The notes: generated from the letters alone by a model not told the origin. A stretch of DNA of 16,400 nt from Thermoplasmata archaeon (GCA_021826765.1 JAKAYK010000015.1:1-16400), one strand, 5' to 3'. Counted from the first letter of the stretch, positions 1-7,259 are shown. Numbers and translations are program-made.

Positions 1-4
1 TCCA

Positions 5-1294
5 TTATGGCTTCAACCTTCTCACTGTTCTTGGGTAAGGAATCGCATCCTTGATGTTTCCAAGGTGCATTATCCACATGGCGAGCCTGTCCAATCCCAG
101 TCCGAAACCGGAATGGGGGATGCTTCCATATTTTCTAAGATCAAGATACCAGTAATAATCATCTTTTTTCAGGTTGTTCTTCTCTATCCTTTCAACAAGT
201 TCATTGTAATTCCAGATTCTTTCTCCGCCGCCGATTATTTCCCCATAACCTTCAGGGGCCAGAAGATCATGGCAGAGTATCTGGCTTGGATTCTGCGGAT
301 CAGGCCTGTGGTAGAACGTTTTCAGCTCTTCCGGAAAATGTGTCAGGAATATGGGCCTAGTGAAATTTGACATGATCTGCTTTTCCTCGTCAGCACCCAG
401 ATCGTCCCCATATTTCAGAGGCATACCATAGGAAGATGATTTTTCAATCAATTGGCTGTATTTCATCCTCTGGAAAGGATGGAGGCTGTCTTCAAGAACT
501 TTGATGTCCCTTCCAAGGATGTGCAGTTCTTCGTTGTTTTTTTCCAGAACCATCCTGACAATGTGCTGAATCATCTTCTCCTCAATTTCCATCATCTGGT
601 TATTATCTGCCCATGCAACCTCGACCTCTGCATGCCAGTATTCCGTAAGGTGCCTCCATGTCCTGCTCTTCTCTGCCCTGAAGCTTGGTGATACCGTGAA
701 TACTTTTTCAAGTGAGAAGATGAATGTTTCCAGGTAAAACTGTGTGCTCTGGGAAAGGAATGCATCCTCTCCAAAGAATGGTACCTTGAATAATGTGGAA
801 CCTCCTTCCGTTGCAGTTGATACCATCAGAGGGGCCTGAACCTCAAAATACCCATTATCGATGAAGAAATCCCTGAATGCCTGGAAAATAGTGGATCTTA
901 TCTTCAGTTTTGCATTGAATTCCCTGCTCCTGATCCAAAGATGCCTGTTGTCAAGTTCAAATTCCTCTGAGATATCCTTTGAAACTGGAAAATTATCATT
1001 TCTCTGGAATATGGCGAAAGAGGATATTTTCAGTTCATAACCTGTGATTGCCCTGCTGTCCTCATATACAGAGCCCTTTATCTCCATGCTGCTTTCGATT
1101 GTCAGCGAAGCCAGTTGATCAAACTTTTCCCTGCCGAGATCTTCAAGCTTTCCAACACACTGTATGATATTGCTGGAATCCCGCAGGATGATGAAGCAGA
1201 TTTTGCTTCCAGTCCTAATTCTGTATACCCATCCTCTGATTTCCACCTGCTTTCCTGACTCATCCGCAGAAAGAACAGAATTTATATTCTGCAT
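5..1294 (-). CDS. asnS: Asparaginyl-tRNA synthetase
   Basis: Cytosolic class IIb aminoacyl-tRNA synthetase that charges tRNA-Asn with asparagine. With the start chosen here it has 429 residues, normal for archaeal AsnRS. An N-terminal OB-fold anticodon-binding domain lies at about 15-105 (VEIRGWVYRIRTGSK at its start). The class II core follows: motif 2 FRAEKSRTWRHLTEY at 205-219, APEGYGEIIGG at 346-356, and motif 3 GFGLGLDRL at 396-404. The KSRTWRHLTEYWH context fits AsnRS rather than AspRS, which usually has an FRAE-[DE]-x-x-TxRHLxEF pattern; the OB domain argues against the AsnRS-like asparagine synthetase. An ATG at 1309 would add five residues, but the TATA element centred near 1320 (TATATA, 1318-1323, in the end of the DUF309 gene) sits 26 bp before the ATG at 1294 and only 11 bp before the ATG at 1309. 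I therefore prefer a leaderless start at 1294. The upstream DUF309 gene stops at 1317. The stop codon is complete at the left edge of the window. Confidence 0.93.
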   Translation of the reverse strand: MQNINSVLSADESGKQVEIRGWVYRIRTGSKICFIILRDSSNIIQCVGKLEDLGREKFDQLASLTIESSMEIKGSVYEDSRAITGYELKISSFAIFQRNDNFPVSKDISEEFELDNRHLWIRSREFNAKLKIRSTIFQAFRDFFIDNGYFEVQAPLMVSTATEGGSTLFKVPFFGEDAFLSQSTQFYLETFIFSLEKVFTVSPSFRAEKSRTWRHLTEYWHAEVEVAWADNNQMMEIEEKMIQHIVRMVLEKNNEELHILGRDIKVLEDSLHPFQRMKYSQLIEKSSSYGMPLKYGDDLGADEEKQIMSNFTRPIFLTHFPEELKTFYHRPDPQNPSQILCHDLLAPEGYGEIIGGGERIWNYNELVERIEKNNLKKDDYYWYLDLRKYGSIPHSGFGLGLDRLAMWIMHLGNIKDAIPYPRTVRRLKP

Positions 1295-1316
1295 AAAACA
1301 GTGATTCATTCAATTA

Positions 1317-1832
1317 TTATATATTTGCTTCAGCGATCCTTATTATTTCTTTCAGGAACCTCTCCCTGAACTTTACAGGGTATTCTTTTACAGTCACTAT
1401 GTCTTCAATCCCAAGCTTCATAGATTTCTGTATTTCCGATACACCATCTTCAAGAACACTGTCATACAGTTCTTCCTGCCTCATCTGCCACTTCACCTGA
1501 GAAACCAGAATACGTATAAAACCATGGATGGGTGATTTATCCTTGCATTTTTTCCATGGAATTTCCATGATCTCATGGGCCTCCCAGAATCTTTCCATTT
1601 CCAGAAATGACATCAATTGAGACGATAAATTATCCCTGTTCAGATTCTCTCTTTCTAATTCAGGATAGGCTCTGAAAATGCTTATGGTGGAAAGTGTCAT
1701 CAGATCAGCATCTGTTGCTCCGTTGAAAAAATCTGCCTCCGTCCCGTATGTGGTTCTTCTGGAGATGAATCTTGATCTGAGACACTGCAGCGCCTTGGTG
1801 TTTGCTGCAGGAATCCCACAAATTAATCTCAC
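1317..1832 (-). CDS. DUF309 domain protein
   Basis: A 171-residue protein with the DUF309 signature FWEAHEIMEIPWK at 82-94, followed by a helical stretch with His103 and QVKWQMRQ (112-119). This matches the usual 'YWEAHEVLE..W' plus 'H-G-x-I' arrangement of the family. DUF309 proteins are small, helical, probably metal-binding proteins of unknown biochemical function. The roughly 65 residues before the domain are unique and basic in part (LRSRFISRRTTYG, 18-30). The start is GTG at 1832, and its first bases overlap the stop of the upstream gene (GTGA, four-base overlap), which indicates translational coupling. A purine stretch GGGG lies 8 nt before it. There are no membrane segments. asnS follows 22 bp after the stop. 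The family call is firm; the function is unknown. Confidence 0.8.
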   Translation of the reverse strand: MRLICGIPAANTKALQCLRSRFISRRTTYGTEADFFNGATDADLMTLSTISIFRAYPELERENLNRDNLSSQLMSFLEMERFWEAHEIMEIPWKKCKDKSPIHGFIRILVSQVKWQMRQEELYDSVLEDGVSEIQKSMKLGIEDIVTVKEYPVKFRERFLKEIIRIAEANI

Positions 1833-2431
1833 TTCACAGTCCCCACGCTGTTTTCTCTGAGATCCTCAACAAACAGTTTCGGTATGCCTTTCTCGATCAG
1901 ATACTCCCAGCTTGGAATAACTTTTCTTGCTATGGCAAGGACGATTATGTCCTGAAGACTCACGTAACTCGTGGAAGGTGCATAGGAAGTTCCCAGAAGC
2001 CAGGGTGGATAATGGAAATATTCCTGAAAATTTCCAGGTACAACCCTCATAAGGCAATCTGTTAATATTTCAGATATTTTCTTGTTATAGTACCATTTCT
2101 TTATACCCTGTGTCATGTAAACAGGTGGAGGCATGTATACCTTCCAGTTAAGTCCGTAAAGATGAATATCTCCCTGGTACATAGCAGTGCCAGTGAAAGG
2201 AGAATTTGTTATAAGTGTATGTTTCTCCTCCAGGCCCGTTCTCTTGTTTACAAGACTGAGGTTAATATGTGATTTTTTTGACATAAGGTCAGCTATGGAT
2301 ATTTCCAGCCATTCGAGCTCTTCCGTAGACAGGTTCAGATCGTTCTCAATCTGGTCCTGAATGTCCACAAGGTCCTCGATTGTAGAATTGAGGATCAGTT
2401 TTATGTAATAATCTGTTTTCCTAAGCCCCAT
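1829..2431 (-). CDS. Unrecognised 200-aa cytosolic protein
   Basis: I do not recognise this protein. It has 200 residues and no signal peptide or membrane segment. An acidic, helix-prone N-terminal part (about 1-50, rich in E, D and L) is followed by a probable beta-rich region (about 55-105) and an aromatic/proline-rich middle (VYMPPPVYM near 98-106; FHYPPWLLGTSYAPSTSYV near 139-157). The start ATG at 2431 is preceded by GGGGAG (2441-2436), a possible ribosome binding site only 4 nt away, and by a TATA-like CTTATATAC at 2469-2461. It overlaps the DUF309 gene by four bases, so the two are very likely made together. Coding status is supported by the tight spacing and the long open frame; function is open. 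Confidence 0.72.
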   Translation of the reverse strand: MGLRKTDYYIKLILNSTIEDLVDIQDQIENDLNLSTEELEWLEISIADLMSKKSHINLSLVNKRTGLEEKHTLITNSPFTGTAMYQGDIHLYGLNWKVYMPPPVYMTQGIKKWYYNKKISEILTDCLMRVVPGNFQEYFHYPPWLLGTSYAPSTSYVSLQDIIVLAIARKVIPSWEYLIEKGIPKLFVEDLRENSVGTVK

Positions 2432-2460
2432 TTCTCTCCCCTACTAAATATTGAAAAATT

Positions 2461-2469
2461 GTATATAAG
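2461..2469 (-). promoter_or_regulatory. TATA box for the unknown-DUF309 operon
   Basis: On the minus strand the sequence reads CTTATATAC. A start of transcription about 25 bp downstream would fall near 2440, giving a leader of only about 9 nt before the ATG at 2431. That would cut into the GGGGAG ribosome-binding-like sequence, so either the TATA call or the ribosome-binding site is approximate. Confidence 0.4.
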
Positions 2470-2490
2470 AGTAATGCAAACATGACCGAA

Positions 2491-2500
2491 TTTTATAAAG
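2491..2500 (+). promoter_or_regulatory. TATA box for the 306-aa gene
   Basis: TTTTATAAAG on the plus strand. Transcription is expected to begin about 25 bp downstream (near 2521), leaving a short leader of about 22 nt that contains a GGTGA ribosome-binding motif at 2528-2532, 10 nt before the ATG at 2543. This is one of the few genes in the window where both a TATA box and a leadered ribosome binding site are visible. Confidence 0.5.
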
Positions 2501-2542
2501 AAAAATAAGAATGAAATAAATATACATGGTGAATCAGTCATT

Positions 2543-3463
2543 ATGGCCATGCGTGATCAACTGATGCTGCAGTATATATCTGATCTGGAAAATGCAGGAC
2601 TCAAAAACATTGAAATTGATGAGAGTGTTAAAAGAGTTGGTGGAATTCCTGATTCCATAAACGTAAAACCATTCGATCTTAACCAGATATGGTGCAATGT
2701 CCCATTCCAATCACTTTCTGAACTGAAGGAATACATAATACTTAATGGAGGGAAGATTCAGGGTAATTCTTATGTTTCCCATTTCCCGATTGGACAGAGG
2801 GAAATTAAAAAGTTGAATGTTTCCTCACTTACAATTCCTGAATCCATCCATCTGGCGTATGCATTGAGGATGAAAGAATTGACCCAAGCCCAGGAACTTC
2901 CCTTTAACATTGTGGAAGTTGCTTTCCAGATCAAGAATGCACTAAAATTGCCAGACGAGTTGTTCATTGATTTTCCAATCATGCCCATGGAAGGCAGCAT
3001 CCAGTGCGGAAATCCAGTTCTGAGTGAGTTTGGCATAGTTAAAGATATCAGGCTTTACTATAACATGTATGGATTTTTTAACGACAGGGCGATTCCATTT
3101 GTATCATTTCCCGCAAATTTCCTCATTGACAGGGAAGTGATTTCTGACTCCATTACAGAAAAAATTGCTTATGCATTTGAAAGATCAATGTCAGAACCAA
3201 ATTACAGCGATTACATTGAGTACAGGTCAGCAAAAAACATAAAAAGAAAGTTTATGGCCAGAACCTGGAAACCTGTGAAAAGCAGGATGTTCACGGAACA
3301 GGAGATTCAGATGGCGATCGGTACCGGGATGTTCATGGAAAGTGAACAGACCCTTGCCCTGAAGGATGGCATTAATCCAGATGCATTTGATTCATTCGTA
3401 GAAATGAAGAGACAACAGGCTGAAAAATATCTGATTGATTGGAAGTCCACGAAGATCTTCTGA
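2543..3463 (+). CDS. Unrecognised 306-aa cytosolic protein
   Basis: I do not recognise this 306-residue protein. There is no signal peptide and no membrane segment, so it is probably cytosolic. Mixed alpha/beta character is visible: strand-like FDLNQIWCNV near 44-53, a helix-rich middle (about 100-138), strand-like PFVSFPANFLIDRE near 185-198, and a C-terminal basic/helical tail with RSAKNIKRKFMARTW (about 227-241) and EMKRQQAEKYL near 288-298. Two cysteines (Cys51 in IWCNV and Cys154 in IQCGNP) stand in otherwise Cys-poor sequence. The start ATG at 2543 is supported by GGTGA 10 nt upstream; a second ATG at 2549 would leave the motif too far away. It is solitary on the plus strand, divergent from the 200-aa unknown, and its stop codon directly abuts the stop codon of the convergent GNAT gene. 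Confidence 0.78.
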   Translation: MAMRDQLMLQYISDLENAGLKNIEIDESVKRVGGIPDSINVKPFDLNQIWCNVPFQSLSELKEYIILNGGKIQGNSYVSHFPIGQREIKKLNVSSLTIPESIHLAYALRMKELTQAQELPFNIVEVAFQIKNALKLPDELFIDFPIMPMEGSIQCGNPVLSEFGIVKDIRLYYNMYGFFNDRAIPFVSFPANFLIDREVISDSITEKIAYAFERSMSEPNYSDYIEYRSAKNIKRKFMARTWKPVKSRMFTEQEIQMAIGTGMFMESEQTLALKDGINPDAFDSFVEMKRQQAEKYLIDWKSTKIF

Positions 3464-3958
3464 TCAATCGGAGTCTTCTTCAATATTCTTGCCGTATACG
3501 CTTGTGATCTGCCTGTATCCTATTTTTTCATAGAAATTCAGGGCGATCAGGTTAAGAGATGGAAATTCTGCAGTGATTATCTTAATTCCGAGTTTTTTCA
3601 TCTCACCATAGATGGCGCTGAGAAGCATGTTTCCCACATTCTTCCTCCTGAATTCAGGCATTATGTAAAGATCGATGATCCTCAGTTCCCTTGAAGGTTC
3701 ATAGGATATCCTTTCTCTGATCTCCGCCTTTACCAGCCCCATTATTCTGTCTTTTTTCACAGCAACAAGCGTGATAAAGTGTTCATGATCATTTATGCAC
3801 TTCAGGTAATAGTCACGTATTGGTGCATCGTCGCCTTCCCTTGTCCTGAAAAGAGGATCGAATTCTCCATTGAGTTTCTTCATCCTGAATATCATGGACA
3901 TGAACTGGTCAATATCCCCTTCCCTCGCTTTTCTTACAGATCCACTGCTTTCCTTCAT
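3464..3958 (-). CDS. GNAT-family N-acetyltransferase
   Basis: A 164-residue single-domain GNAT protein, predicted to transfer an acetyl group from acetyl-CoA to an amine or protein N-terminus/lysine. The core strand and acetyl-CoA loop are visible as IIDLYIMPEFRRKNVGNML (94-112). In the pyrophosphate-binding loop Asn107 stands where the first Gly of R-x-x-G-x-G/A is usual. The C-terminal NFYEKIGY (141-148) is the standard GNAT ending. The ATG overlaps the malic enzyme stop (ATGA), and a full GGAGGTGA Shine-Dalgarno lies 4 nt upstream at 3970-3963, inside the malic enzyme coding region, so translation is coupled. The substrate cannot be told; the coupling could mean action on, or regulation with, malate metabolism, but this is inference. 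Confidence 0.85.
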   Translation of the reverse strand: MKESSGSVRKAREGDIDQFMSMIFRMKKLNGEFDPLFRTREGDDAPIRDYYLKCINDHEHFITLVAVKKDRIMGLVKAEIRERISYEPSRELRIIDLYIMPEFRRKNVGNMLLSAIYGEMKKLGIKIITAEFPSLNLIALNFYEKIGYRQITSVYGKNIEEDSD

Positions 3959-5289
3959 TCCCTCACCTCCGGTAGTTTTCTGATGAAACCCAAATCCATG
4001 GATTTCTCAATCATCGTCCTGTTTGCGCTTATTATTTCCCTTGCTGTTTTAAGGTATCCTTCCCTGCTGTCAGGTTTCCTTGCAAGTCCCTCATCCACAG
4101 ATGCTCTTGCCACAGTGGACGCAACCTGTGGATACAATTCCCAATCTTCCATTGATGGCACTATTCTATCAGGTTGCGGGGCCCCAACAAAGTTTGCAAT
4201 TTCCTGAGCTGCCTTCACCATGATCCTGAAATTCACACCCCTTGACCTTGCATCAAGCATTCCCCTGAAAACACCGGGAAAAACAAGGCTGTTGTTTATC
4301 TGGTTTGGAAAATCCCCTCTTCCTGTTGCCACTATTTTAGCTCCATTGTCCAGTGCATCCTGTGGCCATATTTCAGGAAGCGGGTTAGCAAGTGCGAATA
4401 CAATTGCATCCTTGTTCATCTCGCCTATCCACTCATTCTTTATGGTTCCAGGCTCAGCCTTGGCTGCTGAAACTATTATGTCAGTCCCCTTAATTGCATT
4501 CTCCATGGTTCCCTTCCTGTTCTCACCATTTGTCATGAGGGCCAGTTCATATTTCCATGGATTTGAAAACATCAGGGAATCCAGATCATCCCTTTCCTTA
4601 TCCAGTATTCCCTTAGAATCTACCATTATTATGTTCCTGGGCTCAAAACCTGACTCTATGAGAAGATGTGCAGCTGCTATGTTTGCTGCTCCTGATCCCA
4701 CCAGTGCTACTGTGGTATCCTGAGGTTTCCTGCCTGTGATCCTCATGCTGTTTATGAGTCCCGCAAGTATGATGCAGGCAGTGCCTAACTGGTCGTCATG
4801 CCATGCAGGTATGGTTAATTTTTCCTGAAGTTCTTTAAGCACATAGAAGCATTTAGGGCTCTCTATGTCCTCAAGGTTGAAACCCCCGAAGGAGGGTTCA
4901 AGGGCCTTCACAACAGAAATGAAATGATCTCTGTCTGAAACTCTCAATGGAAGCGGGATGGCATTCACCCCGCCAAGAAGATTGAAAAGCATTGCCTTGC
5001 CTTCCATTACAGGCATTGCAGCCTCGGGGCCAACATTCCCTATTCCCAATACCCTTGTGCCATCTGTGACGATGCCAACGCTGTTCCACCTCCCTGTAAG
5101 ATTGAAAGATTCCTCGGGGTTCCGCTTTATCTCCATTGAAACTTCAGCAACACCCGGAGTGTACCAGTAAGAAAAGTCTTTGAGTGAATTTATCGGGACG
5201 CTGGGAAGTGTTCTAATCTTCCCTTTGTAATATCTGGAATATTCGACTGCAAGCCTGTTGAATCTCGCAGTTCGTTCTCCATCATTCAT
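3955..5289 (-). CDS. Malic enzyme (oxidative malate decarboxylation)
   Basis: Converts malate to pyruvate and CO2 with NAD(P)+; cytosolic. With the start used here it has 444 residues, typical of the short prokaryotic form without a phosphotransacetylase domain. Malic domain: YTPGVAEV with the expected catalytic Tyr43, GNVGPEAAMPVMEGKAMLF with expected catalytic Lys98, GGFNLEDIESPKCF (135-148) and HDDQLGT (164-170) for the metal. Rossmann domain: VALVGSGAANIAAAH (194-208), VDSKG (223-227), ALANPLPEI and ATGRGDFPNQINN. Several normally invariant positions differ (His to Leu168 after HDDQ; Leu for Thr in ANPTPE; Gly for Ser in GRSD). The open frame extends to 5388, but that start lies inside the divergent gene. 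The ATG at 5289 is about 25 bp from the centre of the shared TATA palindrome, so I take a leaderless start there; ATG 5298 is possible. Coenzyme preference is not determinable by eye. Confidence 0.92.
   Translation of the reverse strand: MNDGERTARFNRLAVEYSRYYKGKIRTLPSVPINSLKDFSYWYTPGVAEVSMEIKRNPEESFNLTGRWNSVGIVTDGTRVLGIGNVGPEAAMPVMEGKAMLFNLLGGVNAIPLPLRVSDRDHFISVVKALEPSFGGFNLEDIESPKCFYVLKELQEKLTIPAWHDDQLGTACIILAGLINSMRITGRKPQDTTVALVGSGAANIAAAHLLIESGFEPRNIIMVDSKGILDKERDDLDSLMFSNPWKYELALMTNGENRKGTMENAIKGTDIIVSAAKAEPGTIKNEWIGEMNKDAIVFALANPLPEIWPQDALDNGAKIVATGRGDFPNQINNSLVFPGVFRGMLDARSRGVNFRIMVKAAQEIANFVGAPQPDRIVPSMEDWELYPQVASTVARASVDEGLARKPDSREGYLKTAREIISANRTMIEKSMDLGFIRKLPEVRE
3963..3970 (-). 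promoter_or_regulatory. Strong Shine-Dalgarno for GNAT
   Basis: GGAGGTGA on the minus strand, complementary to the expected archaeal 16S rRNA 3' end, 4 nt before the ATG at 3958 and embedded in the last codons of the malic enzyme gene. It fixes the start of the GNAT gene and contrasts with the absence of such a site before the malic enzyme. Confidence 0.8.
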
Positions 5290-5309
5290 TGATACCATAT
5301 GCAAAGATA

Positions 5310-5317
5310 ATTTAAAT
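5310..5317. promoter_or_regulatory. Shared bidirectional TATA palindrome
   Basis: The perfect palindrome ATTTAAAT, within TTTAAATATA on one strand and TATATTTAAA on the other, lies between the divergent malic enzyme and two-part GNAT genes. Its centre (5313.5) is about 25 bp from both ATG 5289 (minus) and ATG 5339 (plus), the spacing expected for leaderless transcription in both directions. Purine-rich sequence flanks it on the upstream side in each direction, as a TFB recognition element would. Confidence 0.6.
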
Positions 5318-5338
5318 ATACTTCTAACATGGCTTAAT

Positions 5339-6289
5339 ATGGAGGAACTAACCAATATCAAACTGGACTGGAACATTATTCTCGGCAAACAGATCAGGAC
5401 TTTACAGGATCAGTTCCCCGGTATAGATGCCGTTAAATTGTTCAGACCCATTGTAGACCTTCTTTCCAGCAACATGATTCCATCAAGAGTTATAATCTCC
5501 AGAGGTGAAGTTTCCGCGTACAGCTATATCCTGCCATCAGGAATTCTTGATGACAGGATCATCTGCACCATTGGATTTATTAGAGATTCGGAAGAAAATA
5601 TGGATAAAGCCGAAACCATTTTGAATTGGCTGGATGATTTATCTACAAGATCTGGAAAACTCATAATCATAGACAATATGTTCAATGGCACATTTCTGAA
5701 TGGCACACTTGAAAAGCAGGGATTTACTGTGGACAGGCGCCTGAAGATGAAATCACCACTTAAGAATATCAGGGAAAGGAAAGATGACTCAGAACTTTCT
5801 GGAAATTTGAATGGTGAGGCAATTATCCTGAAGATTGATGAAGTTGATATTGATGAAATGCGCGTTGCCCAGTACGATGCATATTGTGACAGCCCAGAAC
5901 ATTACCTTCTTTATAGAAAGGATGGCAAAAACCTGACATATGATATATTGCTCAATGGTTATTACGGTAAATTCATGCCTTCTCCTTCCTCTGTTCTCTA
6001 TAAGGATGGAGTTGCAGGTGCATGCATTATCACTGACGGAAGGGAAGAATTCATAAACACAGGAGTCCCCCTGATTGTTGATATATTTGTGAATAAAGAA
6101 TTCAGGGACAAGGGGTTTTCATCCTTCCTGATCCGGTATGCTGCTGAGAAACTTCAACTGCTGGGCCACACTGATATACAGTTATGGGTAAATGAAAATT
6201 CAAAGGCCAGGAGTATATACCGTGATATTGGATTCATGGATACTGGTGAGATTGAGACCCTTTACTGGAAAGATTTCAGAAAATACTGA
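5339..6289 (+). CDS. Two-part GNAT acetyltransferase
   Basis: A 316-residue protein, twice the size of a simple GNAT. The C-terminal half is a recognisable acetyl-CoA-dependent GNAT: IVDIFVNKEFRDKGFSSFLI (246-265) holds the acetyl-CoA loop RDKGFS, with Ser in place of the last Gly/Ala, and ARSIYRDIGF (290-299) is the usual C-terminal motif. The N-terminal half (about 50-140) has strand/helix spacing like a GNAT and a 'LEKQGFTVDRRLKM' ending near 124-137, but lacks the R-x-x-G-x-G loop, so it looks like a degenerate copy. The reading frame is open from 5258, but ATG 5339 sits 25 bp after the shared TATA palindrome and gives a leaderless start; the earlier TTG/ATG options would precede the promoter. 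It ends convergent with, and 14 bp inside, the lipid kinase gene. Substrate unknown. Confidence 0.82.
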   Translation: MEELTNIKLDWNIILGKQIRTLQDQFPGIDAVKLFRPIVDLLSSNMIPSRVIISRGEVSAYSYILPSGILDDRIICTIGFIRDSEENMDKAETILNWLDDLSTRSGKLIIIDNMFNGTFLNGTLEKQGFTVDRRLKMKSPLKNIRERKDDSELSGNLNGEAIILKIDEVDIDEMRVAQYDAYCDSPEHYLLYRKDGKNLTYDILLNGYYGKFMPSPSSVLYKDGVAGACIITDGREEFINTGVPLIVDIFVNKEFRDKGFSSFLIRYAAEKLQLLGHTDIQLWVNENSKARSIYRDIGFMDTGEIETLYWKDFRKY

Positions 6290-7223
6290 GAATATAACTT
6301 ATCACAATTATTCCAACAGGAATGCTGAAATTATCGTCAAGAGGATACCCGGATGCAGATTCTACAAGTGATGCACCAATAGCGAGGGGAAAATAGGTCA
6401 TTCCGGATATCAGATATGCAAATGCAAGAGTAGGGATCATCATTGCCATCAACCCGCCCAGGCTTTTCTTCCTGCTGTAAGGGAGCCTGATTGTCCTTAT
6501 GCTCATTCCGACTATAGTGGCAAGAGAATCCCCTATTGCCATTGCAAACACCCCGATAAGTATGATGTCTGTGGAAGTGGTCAGGCCCATGAGAATCATC
6601 AGTCCGGATATATACCATATTGATCCAATGCCTACAGGAACATCTGGCCTCTCAAGGGACGAAACCATCTTAGAGAGGCCATTCTGCACATTGAAGGACA
6701 GAATATCCAGGATAAAAATAGAAATGACTCCGAGTAAAACCATTCCGGAATAGGAAAGTGAGTTGGAGATTTCAGGAAAAATCAATATGAACAGTACGCC
6801 TGATGCGATCTGTACAATATCCCTTCGTTTTTCCACAACGGGATTCTTGCCTCTGGTAGAATCGTTGACTGATGCCATTTTCTTCAATTCATCGTTGAAT
6901 ATCATTGAAACAGCCATACCTGTTCCTGCTGCAAGCAAAAAAACCTGCATGGAAATTGCAGAGTATGTTGAATAAAATTGAATGATGGAACAGATTGCAA
7001 TCACTACAAGGAATGGTATGGAACTCCGTCTGTAGAGAGTGTTCATTGCAAGAGAGAAACATAGTTCCACAGGCATTGAGAGTGGGTTTAAGCCGGAAAA
7101 CAGAAACAACAAGGAAAAAATAAGGGATATAACTGTTGATATGTTAAGGTTCCTGCGCATTGCGTACATATAGAACAGTATGGAGATAAGCCAAAGTGTG
7201 AAGGAAAGTAATAGAAGCTGCAT
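6276..7223 (-). CDS. SEC59/phytol-kinase-type membrane lipid kinase
   Basis: A 315-residue polytopic membrane protein with roughly ten hydrophobic segments (for example 4-22, 28-46, 70-90, 92-108, 135-155, 158-176, 200-238, 258-290, 300-315). The family marks are KNPVVEKRRDIVQIASG (126-142; in this family a basic motif before a membrane helix), GDSLATIVG (231-239), KKSLGG (252-257) and a late Glu288 with DDN (296-298) before IP. This is the pattern of the dolichol kinase/phytol kinase/CTP:phosphatidate cytidylyltransferase-like superfamily, which phosphorylates polyprenols with CTP or makes CDP-lipids. In an archaeon the likely substrates are dolichol, geranylgeraniol or a related isoprenoid; which one cannot be told from sequence alone. 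A TATA box at 7250-7243 puts the ATG at 7223 in leaderless position. Confidence 0.72.
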   Translation of the reverse strand: MQLLLLSFTLWLISILFYMYAMRRNLNISTVISLIFSLLFLFSGLNPLSMPVELCFSLAMNTLYRRSSIPFLVVIAICSIIQFYSTYSAISMQVFLLAAGTGMAVSMIFNDELKKMASVNDSTRGKNPVVEKRRDIVQIASGVLFILIFPEISNSLSYSGMVLLGVISIFILDILSFNVQNGLSKMVSSLERPDVPVGIGSIWYISGLMILMGLTTSTDIILIGVFAMAIGDSLATIVGMSIRTIRLPYSRKKSLGGLMAMMIPTLAFAYLISGMTYFPLAIGASLVESASGYPLDDNFSIPVGIIVISYILSIF

Positions 7224-7242
7224 TTGCTATGTATTTTCACAA

Positions 7243-7250
7243 AATATAAA
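7243..7250 (-). promoter_or_regulatory. TATA box for the lipid kinase gene
   Basis: TTTATATT on the minus strand, at about -27 to -20 relative to the ATG at 7223, consistent with a leaderless transcript; no Shine-Dalgarno sequence is seen before the ATG. It is preceded directly by the palindrome AAGCATGCTT. Confidence 0.55.
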
Positions 7251-7259
7251 AGCATGCTT
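7250..7259. repeat. 10-bp perfect palindrome AAGCATGCTT
   Basis: A perfect 10-bp palindrome touching the upstream edge of the lipid kinase TATA box, where a TFB recognition element or an operator would sit. It could be the binding site of a dimeric regulator, or chance; a palindrome this short is not strong evidence alone. Confidence 0.35.

Noticed and set aside
2543..3463. Possible MqnA-like or periplasmic-binding-like fold for the 306-aa protein
   Set aside because: Only vague resemblance of strand spacing near 185-215; no signature motif, no signal peptide and no menaquinone genes nearby.
3779..4207. 142-aa plus-strand reading frame opposite the GNAT and malic enzyme
   Set aside because: It mirrors codons of well-supported genes on the other strand and has no domain, promoter or ribosome binding site.
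5290..5388. N-terminal extension of malic enzyme to ATG 5388
   Set aside because: It would overlap the divergent GNAT and lie upstream of the shared TATA box; the added residues do not resemble the family.
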